Below are positions 11,175 to 20,137 of a DNA stretch of 64,000 nt, piece after piece; the first letter of the stretch is position 1, and every line of letters begins with the position of its first letter. Both the position numbers and the translations under genes were made by a program. Under the pieces are notes generated by a model that saw nothing but the letters and a program-made list of their open reading frames with translations, was not told the DNA's origin and made no database searches. The DNA is from Serinibacter arcticus (GTDB lineage: Bacteria > Actinomycetota > Actinomycetes > Actinomycetales > Beutenbergiaceae). Where the stretch lies: assembly GCF_003121705.1 (NCBI RefSeq), contig NZ_PYHR01000002.1, positions 1,054,001 through 1,118,000 of the forward strand, in the 5' to 3' direction.

Positions 11175-11227
11175 CTGGAAAACCTCTCGTCATGGTCGCG
11201 GCCCGGTGACCGCGCATGGGAACGAGA

Positions 11228-11278
11228 GTTGTCGGGCGGAGTTACCTGACGGGGCAGCGGGTGTTACGCCGGTGTGAC
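11228..11278 (-). promoter_or_regulatory. Candidate GlnR-type sites upstream of amtB
   Basis: On the plus strand GTTAC (11263-11267), a 6-nt gap and GTGAC (11274-11278) form one pair, and a second GTTAC (11241-11245) lies 17 nt away next to GTTGTC (11228-11233). The actinobacterial GlnR box is built of GTnAC and GAAAC-like half-sites 6 nt apart. The match is partial, but the position before amtB fits nitrogen control. Confidence 0.4.
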
Positions 11279-11347
11279 GAAAGCCGTTGAAGCGTGAACA
11301 TCTCGTTGCGCGGCACGGGATCGCTCACATGCCGGACGCTTCGGGTC

Positions 11348-12541
11348 TCAGCCGAGGAGCGCGTCGACGAACGACTCCGGGTCGAACGGTGCGAGGTCGT
11401 CCGGTCCCTCCCCCAGCCCGACCAGCTTGACCGGGATGCCGAGCTCGCGCTGCACCGCCACGACGATGCCGCCCTTGGCGCTGCCGTCGAGCTTGGTGAG
11501 CACGATGCCGGTGAGGTGGGCGACCTCGGCGAACACCCGCGCCTGGCGCAGGCCGTTCTGGCCCGTGGTGGCGTCCAGCACGAGCAGGGACTCGGCGATC
11601 GGCGCCGGGCGCGAGGCCACGCGCACGATCTTGCCGAGCTCGTCCATCAGCCCGGCCTTGTTCTGCAGCCGGCCCGCGGTGTCGATGATGACGACGTCGG
11701 CCCCGGACCGGAAGCCGGCCTCGACGGCGTCGTGCGCCACGCTCGCGGGGTCGGCGCCGTCCTTCTCCGAGCGCACGACGTCGACGCCCACCCGGGCACC
11801 CCACGTGGCGAGCTGGTCGGCGGCGGCGGCACGGAACGTGTCGGCTGCGCCGAGCACCACGTCCTTGTCCTCGGCCACGAGCAGCCGGGCGAGCTTGCCG
11901 ACGGTCGTGGTCTTGCCGGTGCCGTTGACCCCGACCATGAGGATCGTGGCGGGGTGCGGCTCGCCGTCGGCGCCGAGCACCGGGGCCGACGCGATCGTCC
12001 GGTCCATGCTGGGGTCGACCTGGGCCAGCAGCAGCTCGCGCAGCACCTCGCGGATCGCGACCGGGTCCTTCGTGCCGTCGACGCGGATCCGTGTGCGGAG
12101 CTCCGCCAGGAGCGCCGTCGTGGGGTCGATGCCGAGGTCGGCCTGGAGCAGCGTCTCCTCGAGCTCCTCCCAGGCGGCCTCGTCGAGGTGGTCGCGTCCG
12201 AGGACGGACAGGAGCGCCTGGCCGAGCGCGCCGGAGCGTGCCAGGCGCGAACGCAGTCGCACCAGACGCGAGCCGACGGTCTCGGGGACCTGGAACTGCG
12301 GGGTGGCGGGCTCGACCGTCGCGCCGTCGCCCGGTCCGCCCGGGCGGGGCAGGGTACCGACGGCACCCTCGCCGTCGCCCTCCCGCCCGGAGCCGGCGCC
12401 GGTGCCCGAGCTCGACGGCGGGAGAGGGGCGGCGCCGCGGCGGCGCAGCCGCAGCACCACGAACGTGACGAGGGCCGCCAGGGCGAGCACGGCCAGGGCG
12501 ACGAGCACCCAGGTGAGGGTCGGGACGGAGTCGACGTTCAT
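11348..12541 (-). CDS. ftsY: SRP receptor FtsY with N-terminal membrane anchor
   Basis: 397 aa. An N-terminal hydrophobic helix (about residues 10-31, followed by RLRRR) replaces the long acidic A domain of E. coli FtsY. A Gly/Ser/Pro linker follows, then the SRP GTPase NG domain: VGVNGTGKTTTVGKLARLL (P-loop), DTFRAAAADQLATW, VVIIDTAGRLQNKAGLMDEL, LDATTGQNGL, LTKLDGSAKGG and the closing GLGEGPDDLAPFDPESFVDA. It receives Ffh-ribosome complexes at the membrane. ATG overlaps the stop of the small membrane-protein gene (ATGA). Confidence 0.95.
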   Translation of the reverse strand: MNVDSVPTLTWVLVALAVLALAALVTFVVLRLRRRGAAPLPPSSSGTGAGSGREGDGEGAVGTLPRPGGPGDGATVEPATPQFQVPETVGSRLVRLRSRLARSGALGQALLSVLGRDHLDEAAWEELEETLLQADLGIDPTTALLAELRTRIRVDGTKDPVAIREVLRELLLAQVDPSMDRTIASAPVLGADGEPHPATILMVGVNGTGKTTTVGKLARLLVAEDKDVVLGAADTFRAAAADQLATWGARVGVDVVRSEKDGADPASVAHDAVEAGFRSGADVVIIDTAGRLQNKAGLMDELGKIVRVASRPAPIAESLLVLDATTGQNGLRQARVFAEVAHLTGIVLTKLDGSAKGGIVVAVQRELGIPVKLVGLGEGPDDLAPFDPESFVDALLG

Positions 12542-12906
12542 GCGCTGGTGCGCTCCTCACGCTCGTTGCGAACGCGCTCGGCGAGGGCCCGCTGGCGGGC
12601 CATCAGCCCCTCCGTCAGCTCCTCGAAGCGGGTCTCGTAGCGCTGGGGCACCGTGAGGTACCCGTGGCTGCTCTCGGCGGCGGCGAAGAGGTCGTCCAGG
12701 CCGACCGTGTCGCCGTCGGCGGCGTCGCGGTGCTCGGCGACGACGCCCGTGCGGGGGCCCGTCGCCGTCCGTGACGAGGACAGGAGCTCGCGGACGCGCG
12801 CGACGTACCCGCCCTCGGGTCGACGGGAGGCCATCATCATCACGAGGAGGCCGGCGGCGAGGAGGACGGCGACGACGGCGACCCAGACGGCGGAGTAGGC
12901 AGGCAT
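12538..12906 (-). CDS. Small membrane-anchored protein of unknown function
   Basis: 122 aa. One N-terminal transmembrane helix (residues about 5-25, WVAVVAVLLAAGLLVMMMAS) is followed by a soluble, charged domain. The C-terminal ~60 residues (GYLTVPQRYETRFEELTEGL to the end) are likely helical or coiled. I do not recognise a family. The ATG at 12906 is chosen because it gives a clean membrane start; a longer frame would add an Arg/Pro-rich stretch. Its stop overlaps the ftsY start, so it is co-translated with ftsY and could assist SRP-receptor placement, but that is only inference from position. Confidence 0.7.
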   Translation of the reverse strand: MPAYSAVWVAVVAVLLAAGLLVMMMASRRPEGGYVARVRELLSSSRTATGPRTGVVAEHRDAADGDTVGLDDLFAAAESSHGYLTVPQRYETRFEELTEGLMARQRALAERVRNEREERTSA

Positions 12907-13042
12907 GAGCCCAGTATCCCGCCTGGAGGGCCACGGCCCCGGGACGGGACACGGGGAGCCCCTCGACAGATCCGTGAATTCCCTCACACGGCCCGACGAC
13001 GCCCGGCGACGCCTCGTCGGTCCTCCCACCGTCACGAACTCC

Positions 13043-16000
13043 TCAGGCGGTGGCCACCGGCTCCCCGGCGAGCTCGTCGTCCTCCTCGCGCTCGATGCGC
13101 TGGCTGATGACGGCGGAGACGCCGTCGCCCTGCATGGTGACGCCGTAGAGAGCGTCGGCGATCTCCATCGTGCGCTTCTGGTGCGTGATGACGATGAGCT
13201 GGGAGCTGGCCCGCAGCTCGCGGAAGATCACCAGCAGGCGGCCGAGGTTGACGTCGTCGAGCGCGGCCTCGACCTCGTCCATCACGTAGAACGGGCTCGG
13301 TCGGGCCCGGAAGATCGCGACCAGCAGCGCGACGGCGGTCAGCGAACGCTCGCCGCCGGAGAGCAGCGACAGCCGCTTGACCTTCTTGCCCGGGGGGCGG
13401 GCCTCCACCTCGACGCCGGTGGTGAGCATGTCGTCGGGATCGGTGAGCAGGAGCCTGCCCTCGCCGCCGGGGAACAGCCGCGCGAAGACCCCGTCGAACT
13501 CGCGCCGCGTGTCCTCCCACGCCTCGCGGAAGACCTGCTCCACACGGACGTCGATCTCGCGGACGATCTCCATCAGGTCGGCCCGCGACTTGCGCACGTC
13601 GGCGACCTGCTCGACCAGGAACGAGTGCCGCTCCTCGAGCGCCGCGTGCTCCTCCAGGGCGAGCGGGTTGACCCGCCCCAGCAGGGCGAGCGCGCGTTCG
13701 GCCGTCCGCAGGCGCTTCGTCTGCTCGGTCCGGTCGTAGGCGACGACGGGCTGATCCTCGCCGTCGGCGACCTCCACGCCGAGCACCGGGACCGGCACGT
13801 CGGGGCCGAACTCCGCCAGCAGCACGTCGCTCTCGAGGCCGAGGTCGGCCACGGCCCGCGCCTCGAGCGCCTCGATCCGCAGACGCTGCTCGGCGCGCGC
13901 GACCTCGTCGCGGTGGAAGGCGTCGGAGAGCTCGGCGAACCGCGTGGCGTGCTGCTCGATGTCGCTGCGCACGACGGCGAGGCCCGCGTCCTGCTGGGCC
14001 CGCACCTCCTGCGCGACGTCGCGCTCGTCCGAGGCCCGCTGCAGGGAGTGCTCCAGGAGGTGGAGGCCCTCGGTGGCCACGCGGCGCACGTCGCGCGCGA
14101 CCTCGGCCCGCCGGGCGCGCTGCTGCTCCAGCTCGGCCGCGCGGACCCGGGCCGCGCGCTCGGTGCGGGCGGCCCGTTCGAGCGCAGCGGCTCGTCCGGC
14201 GATCGCGCGCTTGCGCTCCTCGACGGTGCGGACGGCCAGTCGCGCGTCGGTCTCGGCGGCGCGGGCGGCCCTGGCCGCCTCGGCGCAGGCATCACGCCGC
14301 TCCCCCGCCGCCTCCAGGTCGGCCGCCGCCTCCTCCGGGTCGGCCTGCGCCGTCTCCAGCCGGGTGGCGAGCTCGGCGAGCTCCTCCTCGCGCGCCGCCC
14401 GCGAGGTCTCCGCCGCCCCGATCGCATCGGCGGCGCGGCCGGCCTCGGCCCGGGCGGCCTTGATCGCGGCGCCGAGCCGGCCGAGGCGCTCGGCGACGGC
14501 GGTGAAGCGGGCGTCGGAGGCGTGCAGGTCGGCGAGCGTCGCGTCGTGGGCGGCGCGCGCCGCCGCCAGCGTCTCGGTGACGGCCGCGAGGGTGAAGCGG
14601 GCCCGCTCGCCCCGGGCCCGCGCGGTCTCGACCCCGGCCGCCGCCTCCTCGCGCGCCGCCGTGAGGGCGATGACGTTCGTGGTGGCCTCGCCGCCACCGC
14701 TCGCGGCGGTGGCCGTGAGCACGTCGCCGGCACGCGTGACCGCGCGGTCGACGTCGTCGATCCCCGACGCCGCCGCGAGGACGTCGCGGGCCTGGCGGAG
14801 GTCCTCCACGAGCACCACCCCGTCGAGCAGCGGCCCCAGGGCCGCGCCGACGCCGTCCAGCGTGACGACGTCGAGCGCCCACGTCCCGCCGGCGGGGGCC
14901 GGGGTGGCGGGGACGACGGCGGCAGGGCCCTCGTCGTCGCCCGAGACGACGAGGCGGACGTGACCGTGCCCGGCCTCCCTGGTCCAGCGGAGGGCGTCGA
15001 CGGCGGCCTCGAGCGACGTCACGACCGCCCCCTCGACCAGCGGCCCGAGGGCGGCGGCGACGGCGCCCTCCCAGCCGGGCTCGACGGCGAGAGCGTCCGC
15101 GAGCGGACCGGTGACCTCCGCGCGACCGGACGCGAGCAGCTCGCCCGTGCCGTCGCGACGCTCCAGGGAGAGCTCGAGCGCGTCCCGGCGGGCGGTCCAC
15201 CGCTCCAGCTCGGCGCGCGCGGTGCGGGACTCCTCCTCGGCCTCGCGCAGCGCGGCCTCGCCCTCGGCCACGGCGGCCGTGGCGGCCTCGTGGGCGGAGT
15301 CGAGGTCCTCCTCGCCCTCCTCCACCCCGGCGGCCTGCAGCTCCAGCTCCGCGAACTCCAGCTCGGCCGTGCTCGCGCGCTCGGTCGCATCGGCCAGCAC
15401 CCCGCGCAGCCGCTCGAGCTCGGAGCCCTGGGCCTCCATCCGGCTGCGCACGGCCCCGACCTGGCCCGCCAGCCGGGCCACCCCCTCGCGGCGGTCGGCG
15501 ACACCGCGGTGGACGGCGGCGAGCTCGCGCTCGGCGGCCGCCGCGTCGGTCTCGGCGGCGGAGCGCGCGGCGACGGCCGCGGTCATCGCCGCGGTCGCGG
15601 CGTCGACCTCGACGTCGATCTCACGCTCGGCCTCGCGGGCCCGCTCGGCCTGGGCGTCGAGGTCGTCCGGGTCGGGGCCCTGCGGCGCCGCGGCGCCCGC
15701 GTCGCCCAGGAGGCGGCAGCGCTCGTCGGCGAGCGTCGCGGTCCCCCGCAGCCGCTCCCGGATGCCGGACAGGCGGTACCAGACCTCGGTCGCCTCGGCG
15801 AGGGCCGGGGCCGAGGCCGCGGCGGCGCGCTCGAGGTCGGCCTGCCGCGTGCGCGCGGCGTTCAGCAGCCCCTCGACCTCGTCCCTGGCCGCGGTGAGGA
15901 CGGCGACGTCGGCCACCTCGCGCTGGTGCGCGTCGCGGGCCTGGGCGAGGTCGTCGGCCAGCAGCCGGGCGCGGGAGTCGCGCAGGTCGGCCTGCACGAC

Positions 16001-16648
16001 GGCGGCGCGCCTGGCGACGTCGGCCTGCTTCGCCAGCGGCCCGAGCTGACGACGGATCTCGGTGACGAGGTCGGTCAGCCGCGCCAGGTTGGCCGCGGTG
16101 GACTCGAGCTTCCGCAGCGCCTTCTCCTTGCGCTTGCGGTGCTTGAGGATCCCGGCGGCCTCCTCGATGAAGCCGCGGCGCTCCTCGGGGGTCGCCCGGA
16201 GCACGGCGTCGAGCTGGCCCTGCCCGACGATGACGTGCATCTGCCGGCCGAGGCCGGAGTCCGACAGCAGGTCCTGGATGTCCAGGAGTCGGCAGGGCGT
16301 ACCGTTGATCGCGTACTCCGAGCCCCCGGAGGAGAACATCGTCCGCGAGATCGTGACCTCGGTGTAGTCGATCGGCAGCGCGCCGTCGGAGTTGTCGATC
16401 GTGAGCGCGACCTCGGCGCGCCCCAGCGGCGGACGCGAGGTGGTGCCGGCGAAGATCACGTCGGCCATCGAGCCGCCGCGCAGCTGCTTGGCCCCCTGCT
16501 CGCCCATCACCCAGGCCAGGGCGTCGACGACGTTGGACTTGCCGGAGCCGTTGGGCCCCACGACGCAGGTGATGCCGGGCTCGAGACGCAGGGTCGTTGC
16601 CGACGCGAAGGACTTGAACCCCCGCAGCGTCAGCGTCTTCAGGTACAC
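13043..16648 (-). CDS. smc: Chromosome segregation ATPase SMC
   Basis: 1201 aa. The N-terminal ATPase half carries Walker A GPNGSGKSN (31-39) in LEPGITCVVGPNGSGKSNVV. Two long Ala/Glu/Arg-rich coiled coils flank a central hinge (around residues 500-640). The C-terminal half carries the ABC signature LSGGERSLTAVALL and Walker B FYVMDEVEAALDDVN. SMC dimers, with ScpA and ScpB, organise and separate chromosomes. GTG start at 16648. Located upstream of ftsY as in many actinobacteria. No disruption over 3.6 kb. Confidence 0.97.
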   Translation of the reverse strand: MYLKTLTLRGFKSFASATTLRLEPGITCVVGPNGSGKSNVVDALAWVMGEQGAKQLRGGSMADVIFAGTTSRPPLGRAEVALTIDNSDGALPIDYTEVTISRTMFSSGGSEYAINGTPCRLLDIQDLLSDSGLGRQMHVIVGQGQLDAVLRATPEERRGFIEEAAGILKHRKRKEKALRKLESTAANLARLTDLVTEIRRQLGPLAKQADVARRAAVVQADLRDSRARLLADDLAQARDAHQREVADVAVLTAARDEVEGLLNAARTRQADLERAAAASAPALAEATEVWYRLSGIRERLRGTATLADERCRLLGDAGAAAPQGPDPDDLDAQAERAREAEREIDVEVDAATAAMTAAVAARSAAETDAAAAERELAAVHRGVADRREGVARLAGQVGAVRSRMEAQGSELERLRGVLADATERASTAELEFAELELQAAGVEEGEEDLDSAHEAATAAVAEGEAALREAEEESRTARAELERWTARRDALELSLERRDGTGELLASGRAEVTGPLADALAVEPGWEGAVAAALGPLVEGAVVTSLEAAVDALRWTREAGHGHVRLVVSGDDEGPAAVVPATPAPAGGTWALDVVTLDGVGAALGPLLDGVVLVEDLRQARDVLAAASGIDDVDRAVTRAGDVLTATAASGGGEATTNVIALTAAREEAAAGVETARARGERARFTLAAVTETLAAARAAHDATLADLHASDARFTAVAERLGRLGAAIKAARAEAGRAADAIGAAETSRAAREEELAELATRLETAQADPEEAAADLEAAGERRDACAEAARAARAAETDARLAVRTVEERKRAIAGRAAALERAARTERAARVRAAELEQQRARRAEVARDVRRVATEGLHLLEHSLQRASDERDVAQEVRAQQDAGLAVVRSDIEQHATRFAELSDAFHRDEVARAEQRLRIEALEARAVADLGLESDVLLAEFGPDVPVPVLGVEVADGEDQPVVAYDRTEQTKRLRTAERALALLGRVNPLALEEHAALEERHSFLVEQVADVRKSRADLMEIVREIDVRVEQVFREAWEDTRREFDGVFARLFPGGEGRLLLTDPDDMLTTGVEVEARPPGKKVKRLSLLSGGERSLTAVALLVAIFRARPSPFYVMDEVEAALDDVNLGRLLVIFRELRASSQLIVITHQKRTMEIADALYGVTMQGDGVSAVISQRIEREEDDELAGEPVATA

Positions 16649-16714
16649 GCAGGCGAGCCTAGACGCATGCCGGAGGCAGGGCCCGCGGGGCCGTGCGGCT
16701 CCGGGGGTGCGCGA

Positions 16715-17137
16715 TCAGGCGGTCGGGAACCAGAGCGCGATCTCGCGCTCGGCCGACTCGGGCGAGTCGGAGGCGTGCACGAGGTTGCGCTGGACCTTCT
16801 CGCCCGTGTCCGAGGCGAGGTCGCCGCGGATCGACCCGGGGGCCGCCGCCGTGGGGTCGGTGGAACCGATGAGGGCGCGCACACCCTCGATGACGCGGTG
16901 GCCCTCGACGATGACGGCGACGAGCTCGCCCGAGCCCATGAAGGCGACGAGCGGCGCGTAGAACGGCTTGCCGACGTGCTCGGCGTAGTGCTGCGCGAGC
17001 AGCTCGTCGTCGGCGGAACGCTGCTGCAGCGCGGCGATCCGGTACCCCTTCGCCTCGATGCGGCGAAGGATCTCACCGGTCAGGCGGCGGGAGACGCCGT
17101 CGGGCTTGACGAGGACGAGGGAGCGCTGAGTGGTCAC
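16715..17137 (-). CDS. ndk: Nucleoside-diphosphate kinase
   Basis: 140 aa. [20 protein letters not shown] at the N-terminus, and the phosphohistidine loop [16 protein letters not shown] with His121. It transfers phosphate between NTPs and NDPs. GTG start; 15 nt after the DUF4233 stop, the usual actinobacterial pairing. In relatives these two follow folC directly; here the neighbour upstream is the dha cluster instead. Confidence 0.97.
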   Translation of the reverse strand: MTTQRSLVLVKPDGVSRRLTGEILRRIEAKGYRIAALQQRSADDELLAQHYAEHVGKPFYAPLVAFMGSGELVAVIVEGHRVIEGVRALIGSTDPTAAAPGSIRGDLASDTGEKVQRNLVHASDSPESAEREIALWFPTA

Positions 17138-17152
17138 ACCCAGACCCTACCG

Positions 17153-17656
17153 TCAGGCCCGCGGGCGGTCGTCGCCGTCGGAGGGGTCGGGGGCGGCAGC
17201 GTCGGCCGTGCCGCTCGCGTCGCCCGCCGCGCCGGCCGCGTGCTCCAGCTCGAGGACGTACCGCTCCGCCCGCTCGACGTCGATGCGGCCGCCGACGCGC
17301 CAGCACACGATCCACAGCACCGCGAAGGTGATCCCGACCGCGAGCATGTGGTCGCGCATCTGCGGCACCACGAAGGCGACGGCGATGAGGGAGCCCTGGA
17401 TGAACGTGCCGAGCAGGTACCCGGCGAACGTCCGCAGCAGCCCCGCGGCGAGGAGGCACGCGAGCGCTCCCCCGATCCCGACGCCGACGATCACGCCGGT
17501 CTCCGCGGCGCGCAGGCCGTAGGCCGCGAGCGCCGCGAAGAACACCACGAACGCCTCGAGGCCGAGCAGGGTCGAGCAGAACATCCGGCGGGCGGAGCGG
17601 GGCGGCTTCGGGGCCACGGGCTGCTGGGGCGGGGCGTCGGTCACGTCAGAGCTCAC
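17153..17656 (-). CDS. DUF4233 membrane protein
   Basis: 167 aa with about four hydrophobic helices. A short Pro-rich N-terminus is followed by RRMFCSTLLGLEAFVVFFAA, a GVGIGGALACLLAAGLL helix, GTFIQGSLIAVAFVVP and the helix with MLAVGITFAVLWIVCW, then an acidic C-terminal tail. It matches DUF4233, which is conserved between folC and ndk in actinobacteria; the function is unknown. The GTG at 17656 lies 11 nt inside the end of dhaM. A second GTG at 17644 would avoid most of the overlap. Confidence 0.85.
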   Translation of the reverse strand: MSSDVTDAPPQQPVAPKPPRSARRMFCSTLLGLEAFVVFFAALAAYGLRAAETGVIVGVGIGGALACLLAAGLLRTFAGYLLGTFIQGSLIAVAFVVPQMRDHMLAVGITFAVLWIVCWRVGGRIDVERAERYVLELEHAAGAAGDASGTADAAAPDPSDGDDRPRA

Positions 17657-18368
17657 CGAACCCACCCTCGAACGCCTCGACGATCGCGTCAACCGCCTGC
17701 GTCGCCTGCGGCCCACGGGCCTCCACGACGACCTCGGCGCCCTGGACGAGCCCGAGGCCCATCACCGCGAGCAGGCTGGCGGCGTTGGCGCCGTCGACCA
17801 GCACCTCGGCGTCGAACCCGCCGGCGAGCCGGGCGAGCTGGGACGCGGGTCGGGCGTGCAGCCCCTGCGGGTTGCGGACCACGGTCGTGCGGCGGGGGCC
17901 CGCGGGGATGTCGAGGCGGATCGTCGACCGCGGGGTGGCGGCCGGGAGCTCGGGCAGCTCGGCGACGACCTGACGCGTCGCCGTCGCGACGGCGACGACC
18001 ACCTCGGCGACGCCGCCACCCGTCTGGGCGGCCACGGCCGCGGCCACGGCGCCCTCGACGAACGCTCCGCCGGCGAGCACGACGCGGGGGTCCTCGAGGG
18101 CCTCCAGGACGGCTTCCGCCGTCATCCGCGCCGACCCGATGTCCGCGAGGAGCACGACGCCGGAGCACCCGGCGTCGAGCTCGGCCGCGATGGCGCGCTC
18201 GACGACGTCGAAGCTCGTGCCCAGGCGCGCGTCGTCGGTCCCGCCCGCGGGGCGCAGCACGACGTCGGGGGCCATCTGGGCCGCGAGCTCGACGACACCT
18301 CCCGCGAGCAGGGCGGAGTGCGACACGAGGACGAGTCCGGTGGTCCTGTCGTTGCCGGAGACGCTCAT
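17646..18368 (-). CDS. dhaM: Dihydroxyacetone kinase phosphotransfer subunit DhaM (IIA-HPr form)
   Basis: 240 aa. An EIIA-mannose-like domain (1 to about 135) has the phosphorylatable His17 in GLVLVSHSALLAGG. After a short linker comes an HPr domain with His171 in RNPQGLHARPASQLARLAGG. E. coli DhaM has a third, EI-like domain; it is absent here, so PEP phosphate must come from general PTS EI encoded elsewhere. DhaM re-phosphorylates ADP bound to DhaL. ATG at 18368 overlaps the dhaL stop (ATGA). Confidence 0.93.
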   Translation of the reverse strand: MSVSGNDRTTGLVLVSHSALLAGGVVELAAQMAPDVVLRPAGGTDDARLGTSFDVVERAIAAELDAGCSGVVLLADIGSARMTAEAVLEALEDPRVVLAGGAFVEGAVAAAVAAQTGGGVAEVVVAVATATRQVVAELPELPAATPRSTIRLDIPAGPRRTTVVRNPQGLHARPASQLARLAGGFDAEVLVDGANAASLLAVMGLGLVQGAEVVVEARGPQATQAVDAIVEAFEGGFGEL

Positions 18369-19027
18369 GCGTCCGTCGCCGCTCGCGCGGCGGCGTCGAG
18401 CAGGAGCACGGTGGAGGCGGCCCCGGGGTCGCGGTGCCCGACGCTGCGCTCGCCCAGGTAGCTCGCGCGACCCTTGAGCGCCACGAGGTCGTCGGTCGAG
18501 GCGGCCCCGACGGCGGCCGCCTCCGCGGCCGCCCGGAGCACCTGCGCGGGCGAGGACCCGGCCTCGGCGGCGGCCGAGGCCGCCTCGACGGCCGGGTGCC
18601 ACGCGTCGACCATCGTCTTGTCCCCGACCTGCGCCTTGCCGCGGGCGACGACGCCCTCGAGCGCCGCGTCCAGGAGCGAGTGCACCCCCTGGGCGTCCAC
18701 GGCAGGCACGGCGGTGACCTTGGCGGCACGCAGGAACGCGGTGCCGTAGAGGGGACCGGCGGCTCCGCCCACGGTCGACATCAGGGTGGTCGCCACGAGC
18801 TTGAGCACGTCGCCGACAGTCGCGGGCTCGGCCGGCTCCATCGCCGCGGTGACGGCGGAGAAGCCGCGGGCGAGGTTCTCGCCGTGGTCACCGTCCCCGA
18901 TCAGGCGGTCGAGCTCGGACAGCTCGACCCGGTGCTCGGCCACGACGGCGGCGGCCTCGGCGACGAAGCGCCGCGCCCAGTCGACGTCGAGCGCGCCCTC
19001 GGACACGGAGGAAGGAGGAGTGGTCAC
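18365..19027 (-). CDS. dhaL: Dihydroxyacetone kinase ADP-binding subunit DhaL
   Basis: 220 aa, all-helical nucleotide subunit. The Mg-ADP motif is visible in LDRLIGDGDHGENLARGF (Asp40, Asp45, Asp47), with later family segments STVGGAAGPLYGTAFLRAA, GDKTMVDAWHPA and the C-terminal KGRASYLGERSVGHRDPGA. It passes phosphate from DhaM to dihydroxyacetone bound in DhaK. GTG start at 19027 overlaps the dhaK stop; coupled K-L-M order. Confidence 0.95.
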   Translation of the reverse strand: MTTPPSSVSEGALDVDWARRFVAEAAAVVAEHRVELSELDRLIGDGDHGENLARGFSAVTAAMEPAEPATVGDVLKLVATTLMSTVGGAAGPLYGTAFLRAAKVTAVPAVDAQGVHSLLDAALEGVVARGKAQVGDKTMVDAWHPAVEAASAAAEAGSSPAQVLRAAAEAAAVGAASTDDLVALKGRASYLGERSVGHRDPGAASTVLLLDAAARAATDA

Positions 19028-20022
19028 AGTCCCCACCGTAGTGCGGCGGTGCTGACGGGTGCGTCGTAGAGCGCGGTGAGCTCGTCGTCGAGCCTGAGCA
19101 CGGTGACCGAGGCGCCCTGCATCTCCAGCGACGTGACGTAGTTGCCCACCAGCGAGCGGTCGACGACGACGCCCTGCTCCTCGAGCCGACGACGCGCGTG
19201 GCGGTAGACGATCGACAGCTCCGAGGCGGGGGTGCCGCCCATCCCGTTGACGAGCAGCAGCACGTGCTCGCCCGAGGCGAGGCCGAGGTCCTCGACCACG
19301 GGGTCGAGGAGCAGGTCGGTGATCTCGTCGGCGCTCGCCATCGGGATGCGGCGACGGCCGGGCTCGCCGTGGATGCCGATCCCGATCTCGATCTCGTTCT
19401 CGGCCAGCTCGAACGACGGCTTGCCCGCGTGGGGGACGGTGCACGCGCTGAGGGCGACACCCATCGAGCGGACGCCGGCGTTGACGCGCTGCGCGATCGC
19501 GAGCACGCCCGCGAGGTCGTCGCCGCGCTCGGCGGCCGCGCCGGCGATCTTCTCCACCAGGACGGTCCCGGCGACGCCGCGGCGGCCCGCCGTGTAGAGG
19601 GAGTCCTCGACCGCGACGTCGTCGTTGACGATGACCGTGGCGACCTCGATGTCCTCGGCGTCGGCCAGCTCGGCGGCCGTCTCGAAGTTGAGGACGTCGC
19701 CCGTGTAGTTCTTCACGATGTGCAGGACGCCGGCGCCGCCGTCGGCCGCGCGGGTCGCCGCGACGATCGGGTCCGGGGTCGGCGAGGTGAACATGGCGCC
19801 GGGGACCGCCGCGTCGAGCATGCCGACCCCGACGAAGCCGGCGTGGAGCGGCTCGTGGCCGCTGCCGCCGCCCGAGACGAGTCCGACCTTGCCCCGCACC
19901 GCGCCGCCGACGCGCGCGACCACCAGCTGGTCGAGCTGGGTGACGAGGTCGGGGTGGGCGAGCACGAAGCCCTCGACCGCCTCCGTGGTGACGGCCTCCG
20001 GGTCGTTGATCAGCTTCTTCAC
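19024..20022 (-). CDS. dhaK: Dihydroxyacetone kinase substrate-binding subunit DhaK
   Basis: 332 aa. Starts KKLINDPEAVTTEAVEGFV. Active-site segments: GLVSGGGSGHEPLHAGFVG (His56) and IEIGIGIHGEPG, whose His218 covalently binds dihydroxyacetone. HIVKNYTGDVLNF and VNGMGGTPASEL are also conserved. It belongs to the PEP/PTS-dependent three-subunit type. The GTG at 20022 is supported by AAGGAG 6 nt upstream and by the family start; the longer open frame has no support. It lies 115 nt after manA in the sugar cluster. Confidence 0.95.
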   Translation of the reverse strand: MKKLINDPEAVTTEAVEGFVLAHPDLVTQLDQLVVARVGGAVRGKVGLVSGGGSGHEPLHAGFVGVGMLDAAVPGAMFTSPTPDPIVAATRAADGGAGVLHIVKNYTGDVLNFETAAELADAEDIEVATVIVNDDVAVEDSLYTAGRRGVAGTVLVEKIAGAAAERGDDLAGVLAIAQRVNAGVRSMGVALSACTVPHAGKPSFELAENEIEIGIGIHGEPGRRRIPMASADEITDLLLDPVVEDLGLASGEHVLLLVNGMGGTPASELSIVYRHARRRLEEQGVVVDRSLVGNYVTSLEMQGASVTVLRLDDELTALYDAPVSTAALRWGL

Positions 20023-20137
20023 GTCTGGCTCCTTCGCACGGGTGAACGCCTCGATGACGCCCGGGTCGCCGGGCCTGACCGGGGGCGGTGAGCGCCGTGG
20101 CCAACTCTGCCCCTCGGGGACGCTTTGCGCCAGCGAC

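Noticed and set aside
12905-19069. Open frame of over 2000 codons antisense to smc, ndk and dha genes
   Set aside because: High-GC DNA keeps the complementary frame open when the real gene avoids certain codons. Its translation is Arg/Gly/Ala/His-rich with no family features, and smc on the other strand is unmistakable.
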